64,000 bases of DNA from Vreelandella salicampi (GCF_013415105.1 NZ_JACCDF010000003.1:1-64000), one strand, 5' to 3'. Shown: positions 7,332 to 18,772, numbered from the stretch's first letter. The notes: generated from the sequence alone by a model not told the origin. Translations and numbers: made by a program.

Positions 7332-8560
7332 GACGCGCTGCCAAACAGTGCCCCGGCGATTCTAAACCCGGCAATCCAGGTGCCGGCAGCGGAGCCGAGG
7401 GTGGCAAGCATGAACACTAACAAGGTGCGCGAGACGCGGTTTTTCCACCAGCCTTTAAGGTGCGCAACATCGTGGCGCAGGGTCGAGAAATCGCGCACTT
7501 TCGGTTTGCGCATAAAGAGCTCGACCCCGGCGGCGACAAAGCCCGCGCCGATGGTGGGGTTGAGCGAGGTAAGCGGCGCAGCGAAAAAGGTCGCGATTAC
7601 GGTGACCGGGTGGGCAAGTGCCGCGATGGTGGCTGCAGCGGAAAGTACACCGTTGATTAAAAACCACTCCAACACCAGTTGCCAGCCAAGCTCGGTATTG
7701 CGCGAAAAGCCAATCGCAAAGCCGATGAGTACCAGCGCGGTAATCGCCCACGGCAGCATTTTCCATAGTTTAGAGGGCGGTGGTGAGGCCTCTAGCGATG
7801 CAAGCTCAGCGGTAGGCGACTCAGGTAGCGGTGCTTCTAAATGCTCGCCAGTGCCTTTTAAGTGCCCGGCGCCAAGGATCACGAGTACGTGCTGGTAACG
7901 CCCGGGTGGCGTGTCTTCGGCCAGGCGCAGCGCCATGTAGCGGTCACGCTCACGGATCAGCGGGGTGTAGAGCGCCTCTGACTCAGCGGCAAACTCGCTA
8001 AAGGTGGCTTCAAGAATATCGCCTTCTTTGAGCTTTTCGATATCTTCCTGGGCAACGTCTTGGCGCGACAGCACGCTACCCAAAAGCCCGGAAAAGAGCG
8101 AAAAACGCTGCCACCAAGGCACGTTGCGGTAGATGCGTTTAAGTGTGATGCCGACATCGCGGTCAATCAGCACCAGCGGCAAGTCGAGGCGTTTGGCCTC
8201 TTCTACGGCGGCGCGCATTTCGGCGCCCGGCTGAATACCGGACTGCTCGGCAATGCGCTGCTGAAAAGCCCCAAGGGCTAAGCTTGCGGCGACCATGCCG
8301 GCCTTGCCCTGTTTGAACACCTGAAATAAATCTTGCTCGCCCATGGCATCAGGGTTGGCCATGCTGTGGTGGCGGGCATCGCAGAGCTCAATGGCCACGG
8401 CATCAAATTCACCGGTATCAATGAGTTTGCGCACATCGTCGGCGCTTTCAGCAGAGACGTGAGCGGTACCCAGCAGGGTATAGCGCGTATCCCCAATGGT
8501 GAAGGTTTTGAGCGGCCCGCTGGTGGCGGGAAGCGCGGAGGCGGTATCAGTTAGGCTCAT
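7328..8560 (-). CDS. TraB/PrgY-family membrane protein
   Basis: A 410-residue protein. Residues about 20-240 form a TraB domain with the GTAHVS motif near 31-36 and GAGHLKG near 234-240, residues conserved in the Tiki/GumN/TraB metal-dependent protease-like superfamily. The C-terminal third holds several hydrophobic helices, as in PrgY-type proteins that reduce pheromone activity in enterococci. In proteobacteria the role is not known. It lies 45 bp downstream of trkH in the same direction and overlaps the EamA gene by 4 bases. Confidence 0.8.
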   Translation of the reverse strand: MSLTDTASALPATSGPLKTFTIGDTRYTLLGTAHVSAESADDVRKLIDTGEFDAVAIELCDARHHSMANPDAMGEQDLFQVFKQGKAGMVAASLALGAFQQRIAEQSGIQPGAEMRAAVEEAKRLDLPLVLIDRDVGITLKRIYRNVPWWQRFSLFSGLLGSVLSRQDVAQEDIEKLKEGDILEATFSEFAAESEALYTPLIRERDRYMALRLAEDTPPGRYQHVLVILGAGHLKGTGEHLEAPLPESPTAELASLEASPPPSKLWKMLPWAITALVLIGFAIGFSRNTELGWQLVLEWFLINGVLSAAATIAALAHPVTVIATFFAAPLTSLNPTIGAGFVAAGVELFMRKPKVRDFSTLRHDVAHLKGWWKNRVSRTLLVFMLATLGSAAGTWIAGFRIAGALFGSAS

Positions 8561-8605
8561 TCAGCACTCGATAAAAAACATAATGAAAACGGGGCGAAAA
8601 TGCGT

Positions 8606-10054
8606 TTAGCGGCGCCAGAAGGCGGGCGTAAACAGCACTAAGATCGTGAAAATTTCTAACCGGCCAAGCAGCATGGCCACCACTAAAATCCACTTGGCAA
8701 GCGTGGGCATATCGCCGTAGTGGCCACTGGCTTCGCCGAGTGCTGGGCCGAGGTTATTTAGCGCGGAGCCAACGGTGGACCAGGCAGTCACCTGATCCAC
8801 CCCGGTCGCCATAACGCCGACCAGCATCAAAAAGAACAGCATGACGTAGGCCGAGAAAAATCCCCATACCGCCTGAGCAATGCCATCCGGTACACTGACT
8901 TTGCCCACTTTGACGGCGATGACGGCGTTAGGGTGGATCAAGCGCATAACCTCACGCATGCCCTGCTTCATGATCAAAATTATGCGGATGACCTTCATCC
9001 CGCCGCCGGTGGAGCCCGAACAGCCGCCGACAAAAGCGGCAACAAAAAGTAGAAACGGCAGCGCCCCGGGCCAGACGGAAAAATCGGCGACGGCAAAGCC
9101 TGCCGTGGTAGCCACGGAGACGACCTCAAACAGCCCGTGGCGCAGGCCGAGCTGAGTATCATACGTATCCGTCAACCACAGGGAAATCACGGTCACGGTG
9201 GTTAGCCCGAGTAAAAACAGCATTAAAAAACGGGCTTCGGGATCTTGGAAGTAATGGGTTAAGCGCTTCTCGCGCCAAGCGACGAAATGCAGGCTGAAAC
9301 TGAACGCCGAAATTAACATAAAGCCGACGCAAATAAGCTCGATGGCGGCGTTGTCAAAGTGGCCGATGCTGGCGTCATAGGTGGAAAATCCGCCAATGGC
9401 GACGGTAGAGAAACTGTGCCCCAACGCATCGAACCAATTCATGCCCGCGAGCATATAAGCCACGAAGCAGGTGAGCGTCAGCGAAGCGTAGATGTACCAC
9501 AGCGCTTTGGCGGTCTCGGTAATGCGCGGGGTGAGCTTGGAGTCTTTTAGCGGGCCTGGAATTTCGGTGCGATAGAGTGCCATGCCGCCCACGCCGAGTG
9601 TGGGCAAAATCGCCACGGCCAATACCACAATCCCCATGCCGCCCAGCCACTGCAGCTGCTGACGATAGTAGAGAATCGACTCAGGCAAGAAATCGATACC
9701 GGTAATCACCGTGGCCCCGGTCGTGGTGAGCCCCGAAAACGACTCAAAGACGGCATCGGTCAGCGATAAGGCGTCGGCGCCAAATAGCATCAGCGGCAAC
9801 GAGCCGAATAGCGCCAGCACCGTCCAGAACATCGCCGCGATGATAAAGCCGTCGCGAATGCGCAGCTCTTTGCGCTCATGGCGGTTGGGCAGAAAGAGCA
9901 ACAGACCCGTTAGCACGGTAATCGCGATGCCGATCAAAAAGGCATGCCACGCGCCGTCACGAAACCACAGTGAGATCAGAATGGGCGGCATCATGGTCAG
10001 GCTGAATAGCATCAGCAGCAGCCCTAATATACGCAGAATTACCCGCAGGCTCAT
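8606..10054 (-). CDS. trkH: Trk potassium uptake protein, membrane subunit
   Basis: A 482-residue TrkH/TrkI-type translocating subunit, the normal length. Four pore-loop repeats are visible, for example SGLTTTGATV near residue 108 and GCSGSTGGGMKVIR near 345, where glycine residues form the selectivity filter. With the TrkA gate protein encoded 13 bp upstream it forms the Trk system. In halophilic Halomonas, potassium uptake is the first response to high salt, and a trkAH pair plus a separate trkI have been described; the pairing here with trkA supports the trkH call. Confidence 0.93.
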   Translation of the reverse strand: MSLRVILRILGLLLMLFSLTMMPPILISLWFRDGAWHAFLIGIAITVLTGLLLFLPNRHERKELRIRDGFIIAAMFWTVLALFGSLPLMLFGADALSLTDAVFESFSGLTTTGATVITGIDFLPESILYYRQQLQWLGGMGIVVLAVAILPTLGVGGMALYRTEIPGPLKDSKLTPRITETAKALWYIYASLTLTCFVAYMLAGMNWFDALGHSFSTVAIGGFSTYDASIGHFDNAAIELICVGFMLISAFSFSLHFVAWREKRLTHYFQDPEARFLMLFLLGLTTVTVISLWLTDTYDTQLGLRHGLFEVVSVATTAGFAVADFSVWPGALPFLLFVAAFVGGCSGSTGGGMKVIRIILIMKQGMREVMRLIHPNAVIAVKVGKVSVPDGIAQAVWGFFSAYVMLFFLMLVGVMATGVDQVTAWSTVGSALNNLGPALGEASGHYGDMPTLAKWILVVAMLLGRLEIFTILVLFTPAFWRR

Positions 10055-10067
10055 TTACCTCGACTCC

Positions 10068-11441
10068 TTAGAAGAAGGTCAGCCCGACCTGGAACAGCCG
10101 CTCCACGTCGCGTATACGGCGCTTGTCGATGACAAACAGAATGATGTGATCGCCAGACACCACCTCCACGTTGTCGTGGGCAATGAGCACTTCTTTACCG
10201 CGCACGATAGCGCCGATGGTGGTGCCTTCGGGGAGATCAATCTCACCGATGGTGCGGCCCACCACTTTCGACGACTGTTTGTCGCCGTGGGCGATAGCTT
10301 CTATCGCTTCCGCCGCGCCCCGTCGCAACGAGTGAACGTTGACGATATCGCCCCGGCGCACGTGGGTCAGTAGGCTGCCGATGGTGGCCTGCTGGGGCGA
10401 GATGGCAATATCGATATCGCCCCCTTGAACGAGATCGACGTAAGCGGCGTTATTGATCAACGTGAGGACTTTTTTCGCCCCGAGACGTTTGGCCAAAAGC
10501 GACGACATGATGTTGACCTCGTCGTCGTTGGTCAGCGCACAAAAGATATCGCAATCTTCGATGTTCTCTTCTTCAAGCAGTCGCTTGCTGGTGGCGCTGC
10601 CGTGGAGCACAACGGTACGGTCGAGCCGCTCGGAGAGGTGGGTACAGCGCTCAAGGCTATGCTCGATGATTTTGACCTGATGGCTGTGTTCAAGATGTTC
10701 GGCAAGGCGCTCGCCAATATTACCGCCACCGGCGATTACCACCCGTCGGAAGTCGCGTTCGACACGCCGAAGCTCGCTCATTACTGCGCGAATATCGCGC
10801 CGCGCCGCGATAAAGAAGACTTCATCATCGGCTTCAATCACCGTGTCGCCACGCGGGATGATCGGCCGGTCGCGGCGGTAGATCGCGGCGACGCGGGTAT
10901 CGACGTTGGGCATGTGGCGGCGCAAAAAGGCCAAGTCTTGCCCTACCAGCGGGCCGCCGTAGAAAGCTTTGACCGCCACTAACTGAACGAGGCCCCCGGC
11001 AAATTCGAGTACCTGCAGCGCCCCTGGGTGCTCAATGAGACGGCGCACGTGGTCGGTCACCACTTGCTCGGGGCTAATCAACACATCAATCGGAATCGCT
11101 TCGTGGGCGAATAGCCCCTTGCGGGTTAGATAGGCGGTAGAGCGCACCCGGGCAATTTTGGTCGGGGTGCGAAACAGCGTATGCGCCACTTGGCAGGCGA
11201 TCATGTTGATTTCATCGGCGCTGGTCACCGCGATCAACATATCGGCGTCTTCGCATCCCGCTTGGCGTAACACCATGGGGTAGGAAGCCGCGCCCGTCAC
11301 GGTGCGAATATCGAGTTTGGTGTGTAACTCGCGCAGCTTATTGGCGTTGGTGTCGACCACGGTGATGTCGTTTTCTTCTCGCGCGAGGTGTTCTGCCAAC
11401 GTGCCGCCGACCTGGCCGGCGCCGAGAATGATGATTTTCAT
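10068..11441 (-). CDS. trkA: Trk potassium channel regulator TrkA
   Basis: A 457-residue protein, matching the usual 458. It contains two RCK units, each with a Rossmann NAD(H)-binding part and a TrkA_C part: [13 protein letters not shown] at the N-terminus and [13 protein letters not shown] near residue 231. It sits on the cytoplasmic face and gates TrkH by nucleotide binding. ATG 11441 ([10 protein letters not shown]) is chosen over an in-frame start nine codons upstream because it matches the family's N-terminus. It follows dodecin and rsmB in the same direction, but a probable terminator at 11488-11517 suggests its own promoter. Confidence 0.95.
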   Translation of the reverse strand: MKIIILGAGQVGGTLAEHLAREENDITVVDTNANKLRELHTKLDIRTVTGAASYPMVLRQAGCEDADMLIAVTSADEINMIACQVAHTLFRTPTKIARVRSTAYLTRKGLFAHEAIPIDVLISPEQVVTDHVRRLIEHPGALQVLEFAGGLVQLVAVKAFYGGPLVGQDLAFLRRHMPNVDTRVAAIYRRDRPIIPRGDTVIEADDEVFFIAARRDIRAVMSELRRVERDFRRVVIAGGGNIGERLAEHLEHSHQVKIIEHSLERCTHLSERLDRTVVLHGSATSKRLLEEENIEDCDIFCALTNDDEVNIMSSLLAKRLGAKKVLTLINNAAYVDLVQGGDIDIAISPQQATIGSLLTHVRRGDIVNVHSLRRGAAEAIEAIAHGDKQSSKVVGRTIGEIDLPEGTTIGAIVRGKEVLIAHDNVEVVSGDHIILFVIDKRRIRDVERLFQVGLTFF

Positions 11442-11487
11442 CAGATTGCCGTCCCCGTTAGTGCGCAAACGCTGCGCTGCAATAGAA

Positions 11488-11517
11488 AGCGGCGGCTAGT
11501 GTAAACCAGCCGCCGCT
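11488..11517 (-). terminator. probable terminator after dodecin gene
   Basis: Ten-base arms AGCGGCGGCT and AGCCGCCGCT enclose a ten-base loop. Read leftward the stem is followed by TTTCTATT. It lies 18 bp past the dodecin stop and before trkA. Confidence 0.55.
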
Positions 11518-11535
11518 AAAAAGCAGGGTAGGGCG

Positions 11536-11742
11536 TTATTCCAGCGTGAAGCCGACCTTCACCGTCACCTGCCAGTGGGCAACGCGGCCATCCTCGATGT
11601 GGCCGCGGGTGTCGACCATCTCAAACCAACGCATGTTCTTGACCGACTCGGCGGCTTTGCCAATGGCGTTTTGAACCGCGTCTTCCATGCTCTTCTCTGA
11701 GGAACCGGTTAGCTCAATATGCTTATAAGTATGATGTGTCAT
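11536..11742 (-). CDS. dodecin family flavin-binding protein
   Basis: A 68-residue protein of dodecin type, complete. The pattern [12 protein letters not shown] at the N-terminus, the helix [22 protein letters not shown] and the final strand [12 protein letters not shown] match the family, whose members assemble into hollow dodecamers that store FMN, riboflavin or coenzyme A. The tryptophan near residue 39 is the residue that stacks on the flavin. It lies between rsmB and trkA on the same strand and may be expressed alone between terminators. Confidence 0.9.
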   Translation of the reverse strand: MTHHTYKHIELTGSSEKSMEDAVQNAIGKAAESVKNMRWFEMVDTRGHIEDGRVAHWQVTVKVGFTLE

Positions 11743-11796
11743 ATGTCGCTCCTTCGTGGTCTTTAATGAGTTGATCCGTCATGAAAAGTCGCCGCT

Positions 11797-13134
11797 TTAC
11801 TTAGCGGTACGCTTTTCCAGTCTGGCATAAAAAAAGCCGTCGTGGCTGTTGGGTTGCGGGAAAAGTTGCCGGCCAGCGCCGCTTTTCTCCCCCCAGGCGA
11901 CACCCGTTGGCGTGGTGACATGGGCATCGGACGTACGTTGCAAAAATGCCTCGATCTGGTCGGCATTCTCTTCGGGGAGCACCGAACACGTGGCATAGAG
12001 CAGTGTGCCCCCTTCGTTCAGAAGCGGCCAGAGGTTATTTAAGAGTCGCGTCTGAAGCTTAGCCAGCTGTTTAATATCCTCTTTGCGGCGCAACTTTTTG
12101 ATATCCGGGTGGCGGCGAATCACGCCGGTGCCCGAGCACGGCGCATCAAGCAAAATGGCGTCAAAGGTGGTGCCCTGCCACCAATCACGGGTAGTGGCGT
12201 CGCCGTGGCGCAGCTCGGCCTCAAGCCCAAGGCGCGTTAGCGTGTCCTCGACCCGAGCGAGGCGTTGGTTGTCGCTATCCAAGGCGGTCAGAGCAATATC
12301 AAACTGCTCCAGAAGATGTGCGGTCTTGCCGCCGGGGGCGCAGCAGGCGTCAAGCACGTGGGCGCCGGGGCGCGGCGCGATGGCAGGGCCCAACAGTGCC
12401 GCAGAAAGCTGCGCGGCTTCATCCTGCACGCTGACCAAACCCTCGGCAAAACCGGGAAGGGCGCTGACGTCGCAGGGCGTGTCCAAGGTGATACCGTCGG
12501 GTGCGTGGGTGCAGAGATGAGCGTCTAACCCTTGTGACGCGAGTTGGGCTAAATAGGCTTCGCGATCATTGTGATGCTGATTGACACGCAGTGTCATCGG
12601 GCCGGGTTGGTTATTGGCCTCGGCGATATCGCGCCAGTGGTCGGGCCACGCCTCGCGCAGCGCGGTCAACAGCCACGGCGGGTGCTCCAGCGCAATATAA
12701 GGGTCGCGGTCGACGCGGGCTTGCAGGGCGCCGGCTTCGCGCTGCAGGCGGCGCAGGCAGCCGTTGAGCACACGCGTCGCCCACTCTTTGCCGATCAGCC
12801 GCGCCGCGCCGGCGGTTTCCCCCACTGCCGCATGCGCCGGAATGCGCATATAAAGCAGTTGATAAATCCCCAGTAGCAGCAGAGCCTGAATGTCCATATC
12901 ACGTTTTTTGAACGGCTGTTTCAGTAGCTCATTGGCGAGCGCTTCTAAACGCGGTAGGCGGCGACAGGTGCCGTAGCAGAGCTCTTTGAGCAGCGCGCGA
13001 TCACGGGTAATAACGCTATGTTCATCCAGCCCGGCGAGCGAGCCTTTGTCGCTGAGTACCGGTGTGAGCGCGCGGGCGGCGGCGGCGCGAACTTCCTGGC
13101 CGCTGCCGGTTTGGGGGCTGCGCGGTGAGTTCAT
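11797..13134 (-). CDS. rsmB: 16S rRNA m5C967 methyltransferase
   Basis: A 445-residue RsmB (Sun/Fmu). Residues about 10-140 form the NusB-like RNA-binding domain and about 160-440 the methyltransferase. The SAM loop is [13 protein letters not shown]. The two cysteines of the m5C chemistry are in [16 protein letters not shown] and [13 protein letters not shown]. It methylates C967 of 16S rRNA. The ATG overlaps the fmt stop (ATGA), giving the unit def-fmt-rsmB, the usual order in gammaproteobacteria. Confidence 0.95.
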   Translation of the reverse strand: MNSPRSPQTGSGQEVRAAAARALTPVLSDKGSLAGLDEHSVITRDRALLKELCYGTCRRLPRLEALANELLKQPFKKRDMDIQALLLLGIYQLLYMRIPAHAAVGETAGAARLIGKEWATRVLNGCLRRLQREAGALQARVDRDPYIALEHPPWLLTALREAWPDHWRDIAEANNQPGPMTLRVNQHHNDREAYLAQLASQGLDAHLCTHAPDGITLDTPCDVSALPGFAEGLVSVQDEAAQLSAALLGPAIAPRPGAHVLDACCAPGGKTAHLLEQFDIALTALDSDNQRLARVEDTLTRLGLEAELRHGDATTRDWWQGTTFDAILLDAPCSGTGVIRRHPDIKKLRRKEDIKQLAKLQTRLLNNLWPLLNEGGTLLYATCSVLPEENADQIEAFLQRTSDAHVTTPTGVAWGEKSGAGRQLFPQPNSHDGFFYARLEKRTAK

Positions 13135-14123
13135 CGAGCGTCTCCTTGCGGCGTGGTGCCAAGAACGTTACCCAGTACGCTGCCAGGGGCTAAGCGCGTA
13201 TGGCGGGCATTGAGCAGATCCCGCACCGCCATCGCTTTGCCGCCGGGGAGCTGTGCGTTTTGCACTTGCAGCACCTCGTCGCCGTGTGCGCCGCAGGCAA
13301 TACGCAGGCAGTCGCGCCCTGGCGCTAGCAGCGTACCGGGGGTGGCTGGGGGAAAAGAACCCGCTTCGGCACTCGCCATCAATAAACGCAGGCGCTCATC
13401 GCCCAGCGCACACCAGGCCACCGGCCAGGGGTTGAAGGCGCGGATTTTCGCCGCCAGCGCCGCTGCTGGCTGGGAGAAATCAAGTTCCGCCTCGGCTTTG
13501 GAAAGCTTGGCCGCGTAGGTCACGCCTTCTGCCGGCTGCGATTGGGCTTGTGCCCGGCCGGCGGCCATGGCATCCAGTGTGTCAATCAGCGTGGTGGCGC
13601 CAAGCTCGGCAAGTGTATCGTGTAATTCACCGCCGGTGGTGGTGGGCGTAATCGGCGTGCGCGCTTCACGCAGCACCGCGCCGGTATCAAGCCCCGCGTC
13701 CATCTGCATGATGGCAACGCCCGACTCACGATCCCCCGCTTCGATAGCGCGCTGAAGCGGTGCCGCACCGCGCCAGCGCGGCAAGAGCGAGGCGTGAACG
13801 TTGACACAGCCCAAACGCGGAATATCCAGCACCGCCTGGGGCAGCAGTAACCCATACGCGACGACGACCATGACGTCGGCGTCTAGCGCGGCTAGCTCCG
13901 CCTGAGCATCAGCACTTTTTAATGATGCAGGCTGGTAGACGGGCAAATCGCGCTCGAGGGCTCGCTTTTTTACCGGGCTGGGGGTGAGCTTACGACCGCG
14001 ACCGGCAGGGCGGTCGGGCTGGGTGTAAACCCCCACCACTTCATGCTCGCTGGCTAAAAGTGCCCCTAAGCTTGCGGCAGCGAAGTCCGGCGTGCCGGCA
14101 AAAACAACGCGCAGTGATGACAT
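13131..14123 (-). CDS. fmt: methionyl-tRNA formyltransferase
   Basis: A 330-residue enzyme, slightly longer than the Escherichia coli protein (315). Catalytic residues N108 and H110 are within [12 protein letters not shown], and D146 is in MDAGLDTG. It formylates initiator Met-tRNA with 10-formyl-tetrahydrofolate. The C-terminal OB-like tRNA-binding domain covers about 210-310. It begins 3 bp after the def stop, and its TGA overlaps the rsmB start. Confidence 0.95.
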   Translation of the reverse strand: MSSLRVVFAGTPDFAAASLGALLASEHEVVGVYTQPDRPAGRGRKLTPSPVKKRALERDLPVYQPASLKSADAQAELAALDADVMVVVAYGLLLPQAVLDIPRLGCVNVHASLLPRWRGAAPLQRAIEAGDRESGVAIMQMDAGLDTGAVLREARTPITPTTTGGELHDTLAELGATTLIDTLDAMAAGRAQAQSQPAEGVTYAAKLSKAEAELDFSQPAAALAAKIRAFNPWPVAWCALGDERLRLLMASAEAGSFPPATPGTLLAPGRDCLRIACGAHGDEVLQVQNAQLPGGKAMAVRDLLNARHTRLAPGSVLGNVLGTTPQGDAR

Positions 14124-14126
14124 GCG

Positions 14127-14639
14127 TTAAGCGTCCTGCTCCAGTTTGTGGCGTTTCTGCATCTTCTTGAGTACGCGATTACGTTTGAGCGGCGAGAGGT
14201 AATCGACAAACAGCACGCCTTCCAGATGGTCGAACTCGTGCTGAATGCAGTGCGAGAGCAGGCCATCGGCTTCAAGCTCATAGGGTTCGCCGTTACGGTC
14301 GAGCGCGTTGAGCTTCACTTTTAAATAGCGCGGCACTTCGGCGTAGTACTCGGGGATCGACAGGCAGCCTTCGGAAAGCGGCTCTTTTTCCTCGCCAAGC
14401 GGTGTATAGCTTGGGTTAATTAACACCAGCGGTTGGCCGCTTTCGTCGCTGACATCCATCACCACCACGCGGCGGTGAACATCGACTTGGGTGGCGGCAA
14501 GGCCGATGCCGCGGGCGTCGTACATGGTTTCGAGCATGTCATCGACAAGCTGGCGAACCTCATCATCGACGTTTTCAACCGGCGCGGCTTTCGTGCGCAG
14601 CCGCTCGTCGGGGTATTCTAAAATCGGAAGTTTAGCCAT
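14127..14639 (-). CDS. def: peptide deformylase
   Basis: A 170-residue enzyme, standard length. All three family motifs are intact: GIGLAATQ at 44-51, EGCLS at 90-94 with metal ligand C92, and HEFDH at 134-138. It removes the formyl group from new proteins, undoing the fmt reaction encoded next. It is the first gene of the leftward def-fmt-rsmB unit, with a perfect TATAAT about 87 bp upstream. Confidence 0.96.
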   Translation of the reverse strand: MAKLPILEYPDERLRTKAAPVENVDDEVRQLVDDMLETMYDARGIGLAATQVDVHRRVVVMDVSDESGQPLVLINPSYTPLGEEKEPLSEGCLSIPEYYAEVPRYLKVKLNALDRNGEPYELEADGLLSHCIQHEFDHLEGVLFVDYLSPLKRNRVLKKMQKRHKLEQDA

Positions 14640-14725
14640 GGCGTTGCAAGTACCGTTATGCTGAATCTATAAAGCGAACAAGGCCGACGCGTTGGACGCA
14701 TGGCCTATGTTCATTGTTACCGTTC

Positions 14726-14731
14726 ATTATA
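14726..14731 (-). promoter_or_regulatory. -10 element of def-fmt-rsmB promoter
   Basis: On the minus strand the hexamer is exactly TATAAT. A weak -35 (TGCTCA) lies about 18 bp further upstream. The interval separates def from the divergent LysM gene, so it should hold promoters for both. Confidence 0.4.
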
Positions 14732-14792
14732 TCATGCTAGCAAGCGCTTGAGCATTGGGCGCCAACGGCAGGCAAGTCAAACGGGAGAGCGC

Positions 14793-15896
14793 ATGGCAAG
14801 GGATGACAACGCGGGGCAGCGACGCTCCCGCTGGGCATGGCAAAAACGGGGCGCCGTGGCGCTCTTTAGTGTATTACTTGTTAGTGTTTTACTCGCCGCA
14901 CCGGTAAGTGCCTGGGAACGTCTGCGCGACGATGCCCCCGAGCGTTACACGGTACAGACGGGGGATACGCTTTGGGATATCGCCGCGAGATTTCTGCACG
15001 CACCTTGGCAGTGGCCCGAGCTATGGCGTGAAAACCCGCAGATCGATAACCCGCACCGTATCTACCCCGGCGATGAATTGACGCTGCGCGATTGCCTAGG
15101 CGAGCCGTGTATCCGGCTTGAGCGCGGCCAGCATGTGGTCAAACTCTCTCCTGACGTACGCACGCTGCCCCATCGCGAGGCGATTGAGCCGCTGCCGCGC
15201 GACGCGGTTGAGGCGTTTTTACGCCAGCACCGGATTGTCGATAGCGCCGAGGCGCTTAACGAGCTTGCCTATGTGGTCGCCGGTGACGATAAGCGCCTGA
15301 TCAGCGGCGCGGGGGATATGATCTATGCGCGCCAAACCGATCATGCGCGCGACGAAAGCGCAATGGTGCGCGGCGAATCGCTGGGCATCTATCGCCAGGG
15401 TGAGCCCTATGCGGGGGCCGACGGTGACGTGCTGGGGCTTGAATTGATCAGCGTGGGAGAGGCGGTACTGGTGCGCCGCGAAGACGACATTGCCCAGTTA
15501 GAGGTGCGCCGTGCCGAACAGGAAGTGCGCAATAATGACATTGTGCTGCCGCTGGAATCGCCCTTTTCGGATGCCCCCTTTATGCCCCGCGCGCCGCGTA
15601 ACGAGGTGAGCGGCTCGATTCTCGCCGTGCCCGGCGGCGTGCGCTTTATCGGCCGGTTGCAGGTTGTGGCGATTGACCTGGGGACCCAAGACGGCATGCA
15701 GCCGGGGCATGTGCTGCGTGTCGATCAGCAAGGGGAGCGCGTGAACGATCCGCGCACCCAAGAGGTGTTACAACTGCCCGCAGAAGAGGCCGGGGCACTG
15801 ATGATATTTAAGCCCTATGATCACGTCAGCTATGCCCTAGTGATGGAGGCCTCCCGCGTGCTGGCGGTGGGTGATCGCGTGAGAACCCCGCGCTAG
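14793..15896 (+). CDS. LysM-domain envelope protein
   Basis: A 367-residue protein. After a charged start, residues about 20-45 form a signal peptide or anchor (VALFSVLLVSVLLAAPVSA). A LysM domain follows (YTVQTGDTLWDIAARFL to YPGDELTL, about 53-100), which binds peptidoglycan. The remaining 260 residues match the conserved partner found before dprA in pseudomonads and relatives, with no known activity. ATG 14793 is chosen because GGGAG lies six bases upstream. It is the first gene of lysM-dprA-tsaC, divergent from def. Confidence 0.85.
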   Translation: MARDDNAGQRRSRWAWQKRGAVALFSVLLVSVLLAAPVSAWERLRDDAPERYTVQTGDTLWDIAARFLHAPWQWPELWRENPQIDNPHRIYPGDELTLRDCLGEPCIRLERGQHVVKLSPDVRTLPHREAIEPLPRDAVEAFLRQHRIVDSAEALNELAYVVAGDDKRLISGAGDMIYARQTDHARDESAMVRGESLGIYRQGEPYAGADGDVLGLELISVGEAVLVRREDDIAQLEVRRAEQEVRNNDIVLPLESPFSDAPFMPRAPRNEVSGSILAVPGGVRFIGRLQVVAIDLGTQDGMQPGHVLRVDQQGERVNDPRTQEVLQLPAEEAGALMIFKPYDHVSYALVMEASRVLAVGDRVRTPR

Positions 15897-15952
15897 GCGC
15901 AAACGTCGCCTATCAAGGATCGTATAAAAGGTTCTTAAAAAAGGAGAGTGTG

Positions 15953-17068
15953 ATGGATGCCAAGGAGTGGTTGGTACTCAGTGCGTTACCGGGGCTAGGA
16001 GCACAGCGTATCGCGAAGCTCGCCGAACAAAGCCCCGAATGGCCGCACGGCTGGCTTGCATTGCTGCCACCGCAGGCGGCGTCTGAGCTGCGCTTGTGGC
16101 TCGATCACCCTGCGCGCAGCCCGCTACAAAATGTGGTGGAAGACAACCTTGCCTGGGAGGCCGCCGCCTCACATCGCGCATTGCTCTACCGCGGCCACCC
16201 CGCTTGGCCTGCGCTTTTAAACGAAATCGCCGACCCGCCGCCGGTTGTGTGGGCGCAAGGGGATTTGCAGGCGCTTGCGTTGCCGGGGCTTGCGATGGTG
16301 GGGACGCGGCGGCCGACGTCAGAAGGGGCGGCCAACGCGCAAGCATTCGCCCGCGATTTTGCCCGTCGCGGCTGGTGTGTGGTGAGCGGGATGGCATTGG
16401 GGATTGATGCGCTGGCGCAGCGGGCGGCGCTTGACGCTGGTGGGGCGAGTATCGCGGTGCTCGCCTGCGGCATTGATGTGATTTACCCGGCCCGCCACCG
16501 TGATTTGTATCAGCGCTTAAGCCAAACGCCCGGGGGCTTGGTGCTAGCCGAACACCCGCTGGGCACGGCCGCTCGACCGGCGTATTTTCCCCGGCGTAAC
16601 CGTATTGTCACCGGCCTTTCATTAGGCACTTTGGTGGTCGAAGCCGCCGAGAAGAGTGGCTCGCTGGTGAGCGCGCGTTTAGCGCTTGAGCAGGGCCGCG
16701 AGCTTTTTGCCATCCCCAGCTCCATCCATAACCTTCAAGCCCACGGCTGCCTGCAACTACTGCGAACGGGGGCAACACTTGCCCGCAGTAGTCGCGATAT
16801 TCTTGATGAGTTGCAGCACTGGGCAGAAACGTTTATTCCGCCGACGCTCGATGAACCCACCGCCGCGCCGCGTGTGGAAACGCCTCGCAATGAGCCGTTG
16901 CCGGATACGTTGCTAACCGTCCTCTCCGAGGTGCCGACGCCCATCGATACCCTGGTGCAGCAGGCGGCCATTTCGGTCAGCGAGTGCCAACAGCGGCTTT
17001 TAATGCTCGAGCTAGAAGGCTTTGTGGCGCAGCAAACGGGTGGTTGGGTGCGTTTGCCGAGGGCGTGA
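15953..17068 (+). CDS. dprA: DNA-processing protein DprA (Smf)
   Basis: A 371-residue DprA. The Rossmann-like core has GTRRPTSEG, SGMALGIDALAQRAAL and EAAEKSGSLVSARLAL, which bind single-stranded DNA. A C-terminal winged-helix domain covers about 300-371 (TVLSEVPTPIDTLVQ). DprA loads RecA on incoming single strands during natural transformation. ATG 15953 has AAGGAG at 15941-15946; the GTG directly before it is too close. The pilW gene elsewhere in the window hints at type IV pili, but competence is not shown by this sequence. Confidence 0.93.
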   Translation: MDAKEWLVLSALPGLGAQRIAKLAEQSPEWPHGWLALLPPQAASELRLWLDHPARSPLQNVVEDNLAWEAAASHRALLYRGHPAWPALLNEIADPPPVVWAQGDLQALALPGLAMVGTRRPTSEGAANAQAFARDFARRGWCVVSGMALGIDALAQRAALDAGGASIAVLACGIDVIYPARHRDLYQRLSQTPGGLVLAEHPLGTAARPAYFPRRNRIVTGLSLGTLVVEAAEKSGSLVSARLALEQGRELFAIPSSIHNLQAHGCLQLLRTGATLARSSRDILDELQHWAETFIPPTLDEPTAAPRVETPRNEPLPDTLLTVLSEVPTPIDTLVQQAAISVSECQQRLLMLELEGFVAQQTGGWVRLPRA

Positions 17069-17116
17069 TACGATGAATTCCATCAGCTTGTTAACGCGAC
17101 ACCGCTAGGAGCTCCT

Positions 17117-17683
17117 ATGCCGAAAACCCCTGACGTCGCTGACCTTGCGCCTGCGGTTTCCGCTCTGCGCGAGGGGCACGTAATTGCCTGCCCCACCGAA
17201 GCGGTTTGGGGGCTGAGCTGTGACCCAGATAACGACGAAGCCCTGACCCACTTGATGCGCATGAAAGCCCGCGACCCAGCGAAAGGGGTGATTCTGGTCG
17301 CCGGTAGCATTACCCAGCTTCAGCCTTGGCTTGCAGGCTTGCCGCTTGAGCTGCACGCGCCACTGGTATCTAGCTGGCCGGGGCCTAATACGTGGCTCGT
17401 ACCGGATAATGGCCGCAGCCACGCGCTGGTGCGCGGCGCCCATAGCCGTGTTGCCCTGCGGGTGACCGATCATCCGGTGGTGCGCGCGCTATGCGAGGCG
17501 TTTGGTGGGCCTCTAGTGTCGACCTCTGCCAACCGTGCCGGCGAGCCATCCGCGATGAGCCGCGACGAAGTCAGCGCCATTTTTGGCAGCGAGCTTGGCG
17601 CGGTGGTGGCGGGCGAACTAGGCGGTGATCCGCGTCCCAGCACTATCCGTGATGTGGTGAGCGGCCAGGTGCTGCGCCAATGA
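17117..17683 (+). CDS. tsaC: L-threonylcarbamoyladenylate synthase
   Basis: A 188-residue YrdC/Sua5-domain enzyme, normal TsaC length (no Sua5 extension). Signature segments are GHVIACPTEAVWGLSCD, which contains the substrate-binding threonine and lysine region, and PLVSTSANRAGEPS. It makes threonylcarbamoyl-AMP for t6A37 in tRNAs that decode ANN codons. AGGAG lies just upstream of ATG 17117. It follows dprA by 48 bp, as in pseudomonads. Confidence 0.93.
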   Translation: MPKTPDVADLAPAVSALREGHVIACPTEAVWGLSCDPDNDEALTHLMRMKARDPAKGVILVAGSITQLQPWLAGLPLELHAPLVSSWPGPNTWLVPDNGRSHALVRGAHSRVALRVTDHPVVRALCEAFGGPLVSTSANRAGEPSAMSRDEVSAIFGSELGAVVAGELGGDPRPSTIRDVVSGQVLRQ

Positions 17684-17719
17684 GTATGCTGTAAGCGCGA
17701 ACGCTCGCAACATTCTCAT

Positions 17720-17761
17720 AACACTCTCTCATGTAACACTCTCTCATGTAACACTCTCGCG
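17720..17761. repeat. short tandem repeat, 15-bp unit
   Basis: Two exact copies of aacactctctcatgt (17720-17734, 17735-17749) and a third partial copy lie between tsaC and hemF. No gene or clear hairpin is involved. Confidence 0.85.
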
Positions 17762-17800
17762 ACATTCTGTAATAACGCTATCCACTGCAATTGATAATAA

Positions 17801-18748
<948 letters not shown>

Positions 18749-18772
18749 TGGTTACACAATAGGAGCCGACAC

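Noticed and set aside
9711..10373. 220-codon plus-strand frame opposite trkH and trkA
   Set aside because: Its composition mirrors the two well-supported transporter genes on the other strand.
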